NCBI GenBank assembly: GCA_029776225.1
Contig: JAKOTR010000053.1
Coordinates: 124,001-188,000 of the forward strand
DNA length: 64,000 nt
DNA from: Acidobacteriota bacterium
GTDB taxonomy: Bacteria > Acidobacteriota > Terriglobia > Bryobacterales > Bryobacteraceae
Direction: 5' to 3'
Positions 25,192 to 34,004 of this stretch are shown here, one piece after another; the first letter of the stretch is position 1; each line of letters starts with the position of its first letter. Both the position numbers and the translations under genes were made by a program. Under the pieces are notes generated by a model. The model made no database searches, was not told the origin of the DNA, and saw only the letters and a program-made list of their open reading frames with translations.

Positions 25192-26791
25192 GGGGCGCCG
25201 TTGAGGCTTCATAGAGCGCCTTGACGCGGTCGAGCGTGTCGATTTCGGCGGGAGTCTTATCGCGGCGCCAGCGGACGATGCGGGGAAATCGCATGGCGTA
25301 GCCGCTCTTGTGGCGCGTGCTCTTCTGGATGCCGTCGAAGGCGACTTCCAGCACGATTTCCGGCCGCACAAGGAGCACGGGGCCGTAGCGGCCGATCACG
25401 GAGGCACGGAGCAGGCGGGTCAACTCGCGGATTTCCTCGTCGGTGAGGCCGGAATAAGCCTTGCCGACGTTGAGGAACTCGTCTCCGGCGCGGACCGCGA
25501 AGGTGTAATCCGAAAGGACGGTGGCGCGCTTGCCGTGCCCCTGCTCGGCGGCGGTGATCACGACGTCGAGCGTCGCGTAAGGCTGCTTCCACTTCACCCA
25601 CTGACCACTGCGCCGCCCGGATTCATAGAGGCTGCCGCGGCGCTTGAGCACGAGGCCCTCGTTGCCGCGGGCACGGGCGGCGTCGAACAGCTCGGCGATA
25701 TCGGCAACGCTGTGGGCGCGATACTGCGGCGAGAGCAGCAGCGGCTCCGGACGGCCGTTCAAAACGTCTTCGAGCAGTGCGCGGCGCTCTTCCAGCGGGC
25801 GGTCAAACAGCAGGCCGTCGCGGTAGAGAATGTCGTAGGCGATAAAGACTACCGGGATTTCAAACGGCAGAAACAGCGGCACCACCTTGCGCGCGAGCCG
25901 CTGTTGGAGAACGTTGAAGTGAAGCGCGCGGCCCTCCTGCCAGGCCACGATCTCCCCATCCAGCAGGCCGCTGCCCGGCAGCTCGCTTAAGGCGCTTTCG
26001 ATTTCGGGGAAAGCGGAGGTCGCCTCGGCGAGCCCGCGGGTAAAGATGGCCACCTTCCCATTGCTGTAATGCGCCTGAGCGCGAATCCCATCATACTTAT
26101 CCTCAATTACCCAGTTTTCCGGGTCCTCGATTTCTCCCAGCGAATCTATAGGCTTGGCCAGCATGAAACCCATGGGGTGGAACAGGCGCGCCTCGATGGC
26201 TTCGAGGCGGCCTTCGCGCGCGGCCAGGGCGACGCGGGCGAGGTCGCCCGAACGGTTGTGGGCGTCGCGCACGGCTTCGCGCCCCGCGCCGGTTGCAAGC
26301 GCCACGGCTTCCTCCAGCATTTTGGCCTGAAGCCCGATGCGCAGCTCTCCGGTGATCACCTTGACGAAGTACTTGATCGTGAGAGGGCGGCAGCGGGCGA
26401 AACAGCCGTGCAGGATTTCGAATTTTTCCGCCTGGCGCCGGGCCGATGAGAGGCTCATGTAAATGGACTCCGCTTCGGCCAACGGCAGGGGCTCGTTCCT
26501 GGTGTGGCCGGTGAGCAGGAGCGCGAGGCCTTCGCCGAGATCGCCGACTTCGCGCAGGCAAGTGCGCGTGATCTCCAGGTCCCATTGGAAGACGGCGCGC
26601 GCGGCGTCCACCAGTGCCGCATAGCCGACGGCGGGACGGGCTCCGGCAAACGGGTTCCCGGAAAGAAACCGCACGGCGCGAGCGAGGTCGGGGCTGGAGA
26701 GCGTTTTCAGGTATTCCGCGATCAGATTGACCTTGCGCAGGCGGCTGTTGTTTGCAGCGACGCGTTCGCAGACGGCGGCCAGGGTGTCCAT
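25157..26791 (-). CDS. ATP-dependent DNA ligase
   Basis: 544 residues. An N-terminal DNA-binding domain (about 1-200) leads to the adenylation domain with Lys232 in EDKYDGIRAQAH (motif I), SGLLDGEIVAW (motif III region), EGLVLKRRGSLYESGRRSGQ (motif IV) and WVKWKQ (motif V), then an OB-fold to about 515. It seals nicks using ATP. The layout matches the archaeal-like bacterial LigB/LigC-type enzymes. It overlaps the exonuclease gene by one base (TAATG), a known repair pairing. Confidence 0.92.
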   Translation of the reverse strand: MDTLAAVCERVAANNSRLRKVNLIAEYLKTLSSPDLARAVRFLSGNPFAGARPAVGYAALVDAARAVFQWDLEITRTCLREVGDLGEGLALLLTGHTRNEPLPLAEAESIYMSLSSARRQAEKFEILHGCFARCRPLTIKYFVKVITGELRIGLQAKMLEEAVALATGAGREAVRDAHNRSGDLARVALAAREGRLEAIEARLFHPMGFMLAKPIDSLGEIEDPENWVIEDKYDGIRAQAHYSNGKVAIFTRGLAEATSAFPEIESALSELPGSGLLDGEIVAWQEGRALHFNVLQQRLARKVVPLFLPFEIPVVFIAYDILYRDGLLFDRPLEERRALLEDVLNGRPEPLLLSPQYRAHSVADIAELFDAARARGNEGLVLKRRGSLYESGRRSGQWVKWKQPYATLDVVITAAEQGHGKRATVLSDYTFAVRAGDEFLNVGKAYSGLTDEEIRELTRLLRASVIGRYGPVLLVRPEIVLEVAFDGIQKSTRHKSGYAMRFPRIVRWRRDKTPAEIDTLDRVKALYEASTAPLKNYAPPSRGT

Positions 26792-27783
26792 TACTCGTCT
26801 GCCTCGCGAATGGCGGCGGCGCGGCCGAAGGGCGCGGTCTGCGCGCGGGCCTTCCAGCCGCGGCTGTTGAGAATGCGCGCGAATGGCTCCGCGTAGCCGT
26901 GGACGATGTCGATCTCGCGCGGGGCGGCGGCCTCGACGAACGAGAGCAGTTCGTTGAAATCAGCGTGGTCCGAATAGGGGATGAGCTCCTCGGCGCCAGC
27001 GCGGGCGCGCGCGTTGTCGAGGGCCGCCCAGCCGGAGACATAGGCGGTGCGGAAGTTGCGCCCGCTGGCTTCGATCCGGCGGCGGAAACCATGCACGGCG
27101 ACGAGCGCCTTGCCGTTCAGAGTGTCCAGGCTTTCGTATGGCGTCCACCCGGGGAAACCGGTTCCGCGGCTTTCATAAAGCGGAAGGAACCGCGCCACCG
27201 CACCGTGCACGGCGGTGGGAATGCCGGCCTCGCAGAGCACGTGCAGCACCTCCTGCCCCCGGCCGAGCGGGTGGACGAGGAACACGGGAGTCAGGTTCCA
27301 ATCGAAGCATTCACGAGCGAAGGCGCAGATCCGTTCGCGCGCCTCCTCGCGCGAGAGGAAGTGAAAGATGGGCAGGCCGAAGGTGGATTCCATGATGAGG
27401 CGGTCGCAGGGGACCGTGACGGCTTGAGGCCCGAGCAGCGGCGTCCGGAGTTTGAAATCGCCCGTGTAAACGATGCGTTCGCCTTCGAACTCGATGAGAA
27501 GCTGGGCGGCGCCGGGTATGTGGCCTGCCGGGAACGGAGTGAGCCGCGCGCCACGAAATTCGAGCGATTCGCCGAAGGCGAGCGCCCGCAGGTTTTCCGC
27601 CTCGGGAAAGCGGATGGCGTAAGCCTCGAGAGTTTCCGGCGTGGCGATGGCTGTGCGGTGGAGGGCGCGCGCGTGATCGCCATGCGCGTGAGAGATCCAC
27701 GCGGCATCGCGCTGCTCCGCCGGATCGAGCCAGAGGCCGATGGCGGGCAGGTAAATTCCCGCAGGCGTGAATTCGATGCGCAC
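26791..27783 (-). CDS. Ligase-associated DNA exonuclease (metallo-beta-lactamase fold)
   Basis: 330 residues. SHAHGDHARAL is the HxHxDH metal site; FPAGHIPGAAQLLI, YTGDFKLR and YSDHADFNELLSFV supply further metal ligands and the beta-CASP-type His. The family processes DNA or RNA ends and is nearly always found beside an ATP-dependent DNA ligase, often with an Lhr-like helicase and a metallophosphoesterase. Here only the ligase partner is present. Its stop overlaps the ligase start by one base, so translation is coupled. Confidence 0.9.
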   Translation of the reverse strand: MRIEFTPAGIYLPAIGLWLDPAEQRDAAWISHAHGDHARALHRTAIATPETLEAYAIRFPEAENLRALAFGESLEFRGARLTPFPAGHIPGAAQLLIEFEGERIVYTGDFKLRTPLLGPQAVTVPCDRLIMESTFGLPIFHFLSREEARERICAFARECFDWNLTPVFLVHPLGRGQEVLHVLCEAGIPTAVHGAVARFLPLYESRGTGFPGWTPYESLDTLNGKALVAVHGFRRRIEASGRNFRTAYVSGWAALDNARARAGAEELIPYSDHADFNELLSFVEAAAPREIDIVHGYAEPFARILNSRGWKARAQTAPFGRAAAIREADE

Positions 27784-27875
27784 GTTCGCTTACATTTTCG
27801 CGTAAGGCGGGGCCGCCATTTCTGGTGGGGCAGACACGCCGGCATCGCCGACAATAGGAGCAGGAGGGGGACAGT

Positions 27876-28778
27876 ATGAAGATCGGATTCATCGGGCTTG
27901 GCCTCATGGGCATGCCCATGGCCCGCAACCTGCTTCGCTCAGGGCACGAAGTAACGGCGTACAACCGCACACGCGGGCGGGCCGAAGAGCTGGCGAAAGA
28001 AGGCGCACGCGTTGCGGATTCGCCGGCGCAGGCGGCCACCGGAGCCGAGGTGCTGGTGACAATGCTGGCCGACGACCGGGCTGTGCGGGAAGCGGTGCTC
28101 GAAGGCGAGCGGGCGGCCATCGCATCGCTGGGACGGGAAGCGATTCATATCTCGTGCAGCACGATTTCCGTCGAGATGTCGAAAGAACTGGAGCGGCGGC
28201 ATGGGGAGCGCGGGCAGGGCTACGTCGCCGCGCCGGTGTTCGGGAGGCCGGAAGCCGCGGCCGCGAGAAAGTTGCTGTTCATCGCCGCCGGGGAGCCTTC
28301 GCAAATCGAGTGTTGCCGCCCGGTGATGGATGCGCTGGGCAGGGGCGTTTCGATAATCGGTGAACAGCCGTGGCAGGCCAACCTGGTAAAGATCGCGGTT
28401 AACTTTGTGCTTGCCGGAATGCTGGAAACGGTAGGCGAGAGCTACGCGTTAGTCGAGAAGCACAGAGTCGATGCGCGAAAGTTTCTCGAGGTGCTTAATG
28501 GGACGATCCATTCCCCGGTGATCGAGAGCTATGGCAAGATCATTTCCGAGCGAGGGTATGAACCGGCGGGATTTTCGCTGCGCCTGGGACTGAAAGATAC
28601 CGAGCTGGCGCTGGAGGCGGCCAAGTCCTCCGCATCGCCGCTTCCGCTGGCCGGCATCCTGCGGGACCATTTTCTTCAGGCGCTGGCGTACGGGCACGGC
28701 GATCTGGATTGGGCCGCCGTCGCGGAAATCTCGCGCATCAACGCGAATGTCGTGCGTACTCTCAAGGCGGGAGGATAG
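27876..28778 (+). CDS. NAD(P)-dependent beta-hydroxyacid dehydrogenase
   Basis: 300 residues of the 3-hydroxyisobutyrate dehydrogenase family. MKIGFIGLGLMGMPMARNLL is the nucleotide-binding loop; ISCSTISVEMSKELERRHG and the catalytic Lys in ANLVKIAVNFVLAG are intact. After the second strand the residues are YNRTRGRAEEL, where Asn-Arg-Thr suggests NADP, as in glyoxylate/succinic semialdehyde reductases. Substrate is not certain. GGAGGGG precedes the ATG. The Smr gene follows 6 bp downstream. Confidence 0.9.
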   Translation: MKIGFIGLGLMGMPMARNLLRSGHEVTAYNRTRGRAEELAKEGARVADSPAQAATGAEVLVTMLADDRAVREAVLEGERAAIASLGREAIHISCSTISVEMSKELERRHGERGQGYVAAPVFGRPEAAAARKLLFIAAGEPSQIECCRPVMDALGRGVSIIGEQPWQANLVKIAVNFVLAGMLETVGESYALVEKHRVDARKFLEVLNGTIHSPVIESYGKIISERGYEPAGFSLRLGLKDTELALEAAKSSASPLPLAGILRDHFLQALAYGHGDLDWAAVAEISRINANVVRTLKAGG

Positions 28779-28784
28779 AGTAAG

Positions 28785-29060
28785 TTGGACGAAGCTGAAG
28801 AGCCGCTCCGGATTCCGATTACCGACGTCTTTGACTTACACAGCGTGCCGCCGCGCGACGTAAAGGCGGTTGTAGAAGCCTATCTGGAGGAAGCCCACCG
28901 GCTGGGTTTTAAGGCGCTGCGTATCATTCACGGGCGCGGGATCGGAGTACAGAGGGAAATAGTGCGGGCGGTACTGGCCCGCACTCCCTTTGTTCTTTCT
29001 TACGGTGATGCCCCACCCGAAGCAGGCGGCTGGGGAGCTACTGTAGTCACCCTGCGCTGA
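28785..29060 (+). CDS. Small Smr-domain protein
   Basis: 91 residues from a TTG start with GGGAGG about 8 nt upstream. It has the Smr signatures DLHSVPPRDVKAVVEAYLEE, RIIHGRGIGVQREIVRAV and a terminal GGWGATVVTL. Stand-alone Smr domains bind or nick nucleic acids and in ribosome rescue cut mRNA near collided ribosomes. It lacks the MutS2 portion. It is probably in an operon with the dehydrogenase just upstream, although no shared function is clear. Confidence 0.88.
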   Translation: MDEAEEPLRIPITDVFDLHSVPPRDVKAVVEAYLEEAHRLGFKALRIIHGRGIGVQREIVRAVLARTPFVLSYGDAPPEAGGWGATVVTLR

Positions 29061-29063
29061 AGG

Positions 29064-29228
29064 TCAGCTCTTTTTCGAAGTCACGGCGAAAAACGGCTCC
29101 AGCTTATGCTGGACGTTTTTGCTGCCGCATTCCGGGCACTTTGCCTCGCCTCTCTCCAGTTCGGCAAAACTCAGAGTGAGCGTGAACTCCTTCTTGCAGT
29201 CCTGACAAACGAATGAGTACAGAGGCAT
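29064..29228 (-). CDS. FmdB-type zinc-ribbon protein
   Basis: 54 residues. MPLYSFVCQDCKKEF holds one CxxC and EAKCPECGSKNVQHKLE the second, together a zinc ribbon of the FmdB/CxxC_CXXC_SSSS type. A perfect AGGAGG lies 6 nt before the ATG. These small proteins are thought to regulate or assist other genes, but their role is not settled. It is convergent with the Smr gene and divergent from yjbQ, 48 bp away. Confidence 0.85.
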   Translation of the reverse strand: MPLYSFVCQDCKKEFTLTLSFAELERGEAKCPECGSKNVQHKLEPFFAVTSKKS

Positions 29229-29276
29229 GGGACACCTCCTTGGAAATACTTCGTTTCGGTTATTATCATACGCAAG

Positions 29277-29696
29277 ATGGCATCTTTTGCAAAGTCATTC
29301 CGGGTATCTACGAGAGGGCGGTGCGACGTGCTGGATATTACGCCGCAGGTCAGCCGGATTGTGGGAGAAAGCGGGATCCGGTGCGGGATCGTGAACGTGG
29401 CGGGCCGCGGCTCAACGCTTGGCATCAGCACGATCGAGTACGAGCCGGGGGCGATCGCGGACCTTGCGCGGGCGCTGGAACGAATCGCGCCGATGAACCT
29501 CGAGTACGCGCACAACGCGCGCTGGGGAGACGACAACGGCTACGCGCACCTGCGCAGCGCCTTGATGGGCACGAGCAAGAGCTTCCCCGTGCGCGACGGC
29601 GCGCCGTACCTGGGGACGTGGCAGCAAATCATTCTTTGCGATTTCGACAGCGGCCCGCGTGAGCGCGAGGTGACGGTGACCGTCGTCGGCGACTGA
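29277..29696 (+). CDS. yjbQ: YjbQ family protein (secondary thiamine-phosphate synthase)
   Basis: 139 residues of the UPF0047 family. GIVNVAGRGSTLGISTIEYE and the conserved NGYAHLRSALMGTSKSFPV with its His are visible, as is GTWQQIILCDFDSGPRERE. Some members have weak thiamine-phosphate synthase activity; the true role is unclear. TATTAT at 29261-29266 lies 10 nt before the ATG and TTGGAA is 15 bp further up, so the leader is very short. No Shine-Dalgarno is visible. Confidence 0.9.
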   Translation: MASFAKSFRVSTRGRCDVLDITPQVSRIVGESGIRCGIVNVAGRGSTLGISTIEYEPGAIADLARALERIAPMNLEYAHNARWGDDNGYAHLRSALMGTSKSFPVRDGAPYLGTWQQIILCDFDSGPREREVTVTVVGD

Positions 29697-29746
29697 CTTG
29701 CCCTTCCAGCACAGGCGCGGTTAGATGGATGCAGGAGGGGTATCCA

Positions 29747-30178
29747 ATGGCCGATGTACGTCTGGAGGCGCTGAAGTTGAAATACCAGCCGGTGTTCGAG
29801 GAGATCGAACGGCGGCAGGTGCGGTTGCAGAACGTCCACATCGAAGGCGGCAAGCTGCTGATCCGCGGTGTGGCGCCTTCGCAGGAAGCGAAGAACCGCG
29901 TCTGGGACGCGATCAAGGCCGTGGATCCGCAGTACGGCGATTTGACCGCGGATATCACGGTGGCAGCCCAGGCGGAGCCAGCGCGGGCGCAGGCGGCGGG
30001 GGCAACCGCTCCGCAGCCGGTGGTCCATACGGTCCAGCCGGGGGACACTCTGTCCAAGATCGCACGCACGTATTACGGCGACGCGAGCCAGTACACAAGG
30101 ATTTTCGAAGCCAACCGGGACAAGCTGTCCAGCCCTGACGTAATCCGGCCGGGACAGAAACTGGTGATCCCGCAATAG
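29747..30178 (+). CDS. BON and LysM domain protein
   Basis: 143 residues from 29747 (GGAGGGG 5 nt upstream); an in-frame ATG at 29729 is less likely. Residues about 10-78 form a BON-like fold (VHIEGGKLLIRGVAPSQEA), and 95-143 a LysM domain (HTVQPGDTLSKIARTYYGD to IRPGQKLVIPQ). This is the YgaU/Kbp arrangement: a small cytoplasmic protein that binds potassium in E. coli. No signal peptide is seen, which agrees with that family and not with a cell-wall binder. Confidence 0.85.
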   Translation: MADVRLEALKLKYQPVFEEIERRQVRLQNVHIEGGKLLIRGVAPSQEAKNRVWDAIKAVDPQYGDLTADITVAAQAEPARAQAAGATAPQPVVHTVQPGDTLSKIARTYYGDASQYTRIFEANRDKLSSPDVIRPGQKLVIPQ

Positions 30179-30244
30179 GCGGCAGGAAAAGATCCAGGGC
30201 CGCAGGCCCGCGCTGCTCGCGGATTCGCACGCGAAGATTTTGCA

Positions 30245-30273
30245 TTTCAGAGTGTAAGTTCCGGGTGTATACT
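30245..30273 (+). promoter_or_regulatory. Promoter of the DUF362 gene
   Basis: TTTCAG (30245-30250), a 17-bp spacer and TATACT (30268-30273) lie 32 bp before the ATG at 30306. Confidence 0.5.
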
Positions 30274-30305
30274 TGCGCCGGAAGACCTGGAAAAGGAGCC
30301 GGCAC

Positions 30306-31685
30306 ATGCATCGAAGATGCTTTTTGAAATCGTTGGCCGCAACTCCGGCTGCATGCCTGGCCCATCTCCCCCTGATGAGCGAGGAGGCGTTCGCGCAGCA
30401 GCGGGGCGATGCGGCGCAGCCCGAACCGTTCAAGCCCAGCGAGGGCGCCAATAACCCGATCGGGGAAAGCACGGCGATTCACCCCGGCAGAGTGGTCTGG
30501 GCCCGGGATCCGGAGGCGACCAGTTGGGACGGCTCGACCGGGCGCTGGTGGGACGACGCGCACACCGATCAGAGAGCCGTAAACCGCATGATCTCCTGGC
30601 TTCTTCAGCAGGGGACCGGCATGAAAAACGACAAGCAGGCCTGGGACGCCCTGTTCCGCCACTTCAACCAGACCCACAGGCTGGGCAATGCGGGCTACCG
30701 CCGCGGCGAGAAGATCGCCATCAAGATCAACTGCAACCAGGACCGGTCGCCGGAGTGGGGTGTGCCGCCGCAGAGTCCGGCGGGCCGGCGTCCCAGACCG
30801 CCGCAGAATGGTTTGCCCAGCCCGCACGTCGTCCTCGGGCTGCTTGCGCAACTCATCGAGGTGGCCGGCGTGCCGGGCGAAGACATCGTCGTCTATGAAG
30901 TAGCGTCGGGGCGCAACATCGGCGGGCCGATCGTGGAGAGGGTCAGAGCGAACCCGGACCGCAACTTCCAGCGGGTCCGCTTCGTGGTGAATAACGACCA
31001 GGGGCTCGGCGGAAGGATCGCGCCTATGCCGGACAAGAACAACCCGATTCATTTCTCCGGGCCGGAGATGCCGGTTGCGTATCTGCCGCAGCAGGTCACC
31101 GAGGCGAAGTACATGATCAACGTGGCGCTGCTCCGGCCTCACGGGATGGCCGGCGTGACGCTGATCGGGAAAAACCACTTCGGCTCTCTGTACTTCCCCG
31201 AGCAGGGCTGGACGCCCGTGCCGCTGCATCCCTACGTTTCGCGGAACCAGGCAATGGGCTCGTACAACGCCCTTGTGGACTTGATGGCGCACCGGCACCT
31301 GGGAGGCAAGACGTTCCTCTACATGCTGGACGGTCTGTACACGGCCGAACACAACGAAGGCAACGTGTTCCGGTTCGCTTCCTTCGGCGAGCAGTGGGCG
31401 TCGAGCCTGTTACTGTCGCAGGATCCGGTGGCGCTCGATTCGGTTGGGTTGGATATTTTGAGCGCCGAGCCCAAGGCGACTCAGGTGCGGGGCAACGCGG
31501 ACAATTACCTACACGAAGCGGCGCTGGTGGGCAAGCCGCAATCCGGCACTCGTTACGATCCCGCCAAGACGGGCTCGCCGCCGGCCAGCCTGGGCGTTCA
31601 CGAGCATTGGAACAACGCCACCGAGAAGAAATATTCGCGCAACCTGGGGAGAAAGGTGGGCATCGAACTGATCGCTTCGGTTTGA
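30306..31685 (+). CDS. Exported DUF362-domain protein
   Basis: 459 residues from 30306, with AAAAGGAGCC upstream. MHRRCFLKSLAATPAACLAH is a Tat-like leader (RRCFLK). The DUF362 fold is suggested by KIAIKINCNQ, EDIVVYEVASGRNIGGPIVE and KYMINVALLRPHGMAGVTLI followed by GKNHFGSL. No Fe-S Cys cluster motif is seen, unlike some DUF362 ferredoxin fusions. Its function is unknown; the domain occurs in Acidobacteriota and Planctomycetota secreted proteins. Confidence 0.8.
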   Translation: MHRRCFLKSLAATPAACLAHLPLMSEEAFAQQRGDAAQPEPFKPSEGANNPIGESTAIHPGRVVWARDPEATSWDGSTGRWWDDAHTDQRAVNRMISWLLQQGTGMKNDKQAWDALFRHFNQTHRLGNAGYRRGEKIAIKINCNQDRSPEWGVPPQSPAGRRPRPPQNGLPSPHVVLGLLAQLIEVAGVPGEDIVVYEVASGRNIGGPIVERVRANPDRNFQRVRFVVNNDQGLGGRIAPMPDKNNPIHFSGPEMPVAYLPQQVTEAKYMINVALLRPHGMAGVTLIGKNHFGSLYFPEQGWTPVPLHPYVSRNQAMGSYNALVDLMAHRHLGGKTFLYMLDGLYTAEHNEGNVFRFASFGEQWASSLLLSQDPVALDSVGLDILSAEPKATQVRGNADNYLHEAALVGKPQSGTRYDPAKTGSPPASLGVHEHWNNATEKKYSRNLGRKVGIELIASV

Positions 31686-31750
31686 GGCGGTGAGGACCGA
31701 ACCTGAAGGCGTGCGGAGGGAAGCTGGTTGACAGATCAGAGGAGAATCTC

Positions 31751-32284
31751 ATGCACATGAGGAGGGTTTTCAAGCTGGCGGCAGTTGCGGCAATCAGCTC
31801 CGCGCTTGCCATCGCACAGGGACAGGGAAGGCAACTTGGGGCGGCTAAGGGGAAAGGTTTCGGCGGCTTCGGCGGCTTTGGCCTTGGCGCACCCCAGCTC
31901 GAAAGACTGGCCGAGTTTCTGAACCTGACCGACCAGCAATTGGAGCAAGCGCGGGCGATATGGGAAACCGCCCGGGCCGAAGAAGATCAACTCGAGACAG
32001 AGGCCGGGAAAATCCGGCAGCAGATTCAGGAGTTGATTAAGGCTCCGACCGCCGAGTTCGACTCCCAAATTCAGGCTCTGCTTACGGCGTATGCCGAGGC
32101 CGAGGCTCAGGAACTCGCTATCAAGGCTCGGGCGATGAACCGCTTCTGGAACCTCCTGACGCCGGAGCAGCAGCAGAAGGCGAGCGAGCTGGAGAAGCTC
32201 CTCAAGCCTCCCGCAGGGAACTCAGGCAAGCAGAAAGAAAACAAGGAGAAAGAGAACAAGGGGAAGGGGCCGCGCAAAGACTGA
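31751..32284 (+). CDS. Spy/CpxP-like periplasmic protein (LTxxQ type)
   Basis: 177 residues. A signal peptide (about 1-23, ending LAIAQGQ) is followed by a Gly-rich stretch and an all-helical domain with two LTxxQ-like motifs, LNLTDQQLEQA and NLLTPEQQQKA, the marks of Spy/CpxP proteins. Spy is an ATP-independent periplasmic chaperone and CpxP a stress regulator. The C-terminus is a highly charged Lys/Glu/Asn tail (KENKEKENKGKG). AGAGGAGAA precedes the start. It lies 65 bp after the DUF362 gene. Confidence 0.75.
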   Translation: MHMRRVFKLAAVAAISSALAIAQGQGRQLGAAKGKGFGGFGGFGLGAPQLERLAEFLNLTDQQLEQARAIWETARAEEDQLETEAGKIRQQIQELIKAPTAEFDSQIQALLTAYAEAEAQELAIKARAMNRFWNLLTPEQQQKASELEKLLKPPAGNSGKQKENKEKENKGKGPRKD

Positions 32285-32329
32285 CGGCGGCTGAGGGCCG
32301 GCGGCGCAGCGCGCGCCACCGGGCTGCCG

Positions 32330-32881
32330 TTAACGTGCCTGCGCCTGCTTGGGCGGTATGATCCAGAGATAGATCTTGTCGCCCTGGACAGTGATCTCCT
32401 TTTCCGGCTTCCAATCGCCCATGTCGTGGCTGTGGGAGACGACGCGCGTGCCGGGCTTCAACTCCTGGAGCAGTTTGGGACGTAGTTTCAGGTTGACCCA
32501 GGGCCACAGGTAAAGCATGACGACGGTTGCGTCATCGATTTTGGCCTCGAACAGGTCCTCGTTGCGGAAGGTCACCAGCCGCTCGACACCAGCCTTGCGG
32601 GCGTTCTCCTTCGACTCTTTGATTCTCACGGGGTCGATGTCGATGCCGACGCCGCGGGCCCCGAATTTCCGCGCCGCCTCGATGACGATCCGGCCGTCGC
32701 CGCAACCCAGATCGTAGACGACATCGTCCTTGCGGACGCCGGCGAGGTTCAGCATGGCGTCCACGATTTCGGGTTCGGAGGGCTCCCAGTGGACGTCCGG
32801 CGCGCGCAGGGGTTTTTGTTGCGCGGGAACGGCCGGAGCCAGCAGGGTGATGGCGAGGATAGCAGGTAAAATCCGCAGCAT
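32330..32881 (-). CDS. SAM-dependent methyltransferase with signal peptide
   Basis: 183 residues. Residues 1-21 are a hydrophobic leader ending AVPAQQ. Then come VVYDLGCGDGRIVIEAARKF (SAM motif I), GVGIDIDPVRIKESKENARK (motif II) and VVMLYLWPWVNLKLRPKLLQ. This is a class I methyltransferase close to those annotated as exported in Acidobacteriota. The leader would place it where SAM is absent, so it may be anchored facing inward or the leader may be a membrane anchor. It is convergent with the Spy-like gene. Substrate unknown. Confidence 0.78.
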   Translation of the reverse strand: MLRILPAILAITLLAPAVPAQQKPLRAPDVHWEPSEPEIVDAMLNLAGVRKDDVVYDLGCGDGRIVIEAARKFGARGVGIDIDPVRIKESKENARKAGVERLVTFRNEDLFEAKIDDATVVMLYLWPWVNLKLRPKLLQELKPGTRVVSHSHDMGDWKPEKEITVQGDKIYLWIIPPKQAQAR

Positions 32882-33258
32882 ACGAAGGCCAATTGTACAT
32901 CAGGGCGAGGAGGGAGATGTGGCGGGAGCGAGGAAGTGAGGCCGGGAAGAGGGGGCAAGAGTGAAGAGGGGAGTTGGGTCTGTATGGGTGCGTTGAGCCG
33001 CCATACTGTAGCACTGACTTCATGCGGCTCAAGCTTAATGGCGAGATCTGGCGTCGCGCATTAGGAGGGGCGGACGACACGTATCTCTGGAAGCCGCACA
33101 GCACTAGCGTCGCCTGGTTCCAATTACCGGCAGGCAACAGAGGCCTCAACGACGATATGGCGAATGGCGCCAATGCTTCGGGCGGCCGAATCGAAATATT
33201 CTCCGTTCGCCCCCTCTCACTCCCACTGGCCGAGGCAACAGCTCGCGAGAGAACGCAC
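32882..33258. other. AT-richer non-coding stretch
   Basis: This 377-bp gap begins an AT-richer patch that runs to about 34330. An open frame crosses it from 32974 into the next gene, but the upstream part shows no recognisable protein features. I see no tRNA, integrase, transposon end or direct-repeat boundary. Confidence 0.4.
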
Positions 33259-34004
33259 ATGCCCGTGCTTGTGAGTGGTCTCAAGGTTAATCACAATGTC
33301 TGTGCGGATCCCTGTGCTCTTTGTCGCCAAGAAAAGCGACTAGTGGAATCACACATCATTCCAGAATTTATGTACGCGAATGTTTACGATTCGCTGCACG
33401 CCTATGACATTATTTCCACCGCGCCCTCGAATCGCAGACAACGCCGGAGAAAAGGTATCTATGAATTACTGCTGTGTAGTGATTGCGAAGCTGAGATCAG
33501 CCGCTATGAAGACTACGCCACCAAGGTGTTTAATGGTGGAACGGAGTTGCACATATCGCACGGTCCGGATTGCAAGTTGTAGCGAACATCAACTATCGTG
33601 CCTTCATGCTCTTCCAGCTTTCTGTCCTCTGGCGCTGCGGAGTGTCGCGTCGGCCAGAATTCAAGGAGACGCAACTTGGTCCGCACGCTGACAAGATACG
33701 ACGAATGCTTGTGGAAGGCGATCCGGGCAATTCGCACGAGTACGGTTGCATTGTTGTCCTACCGTCCCTCCTTCAGATCACCCGTCGACTGGTCTATCCG
33801 CCCGAGCCAGTGACGTGTGAAGGTCACCGATGCTACCGTGCCTCGATGGGAGGACTTTGGTGGATCTACGTTGTTTCTGCCCACTCGGCTGCATTTCCGC
33901 ACCGAGACCTGTTTCTTTCTGAGACTGGTGTTCTGCAGGTCATGAAGGAAGGCCGCCACACTACTCAATTCTTGATCAATTTGGGCCAACACTTAAATAT
34001 GTGA
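33259..34004 (+). pseudogene. HNH-like zinc-binding protein, frameshifted
   Basis: Part one (to 33582) has CALCRQEKRLVESHIIPEFM and LLCSDCEAEISRYEDYATKV: two Cys pairs and an SHIIP His, as in HNH-type zinc-binding proteins. Part two (from about 33570, another frame) goes on with NYRAFMLFQLSVLWRCGVSR, FKETQLGPHADKIRRMLVEG and ends LGQHLNM at 34004. One missing base near 33575-33582 (in TTGTAG) joins them into a protein of about 248 residues. The start is uncertain: 33259 fits best, but the first frame is open to 32974. Base composition is lower in GC than the neighbours, a sign of transfer. Function unknown; defence or nuclease activity is a guess. Confidence 0.6.
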
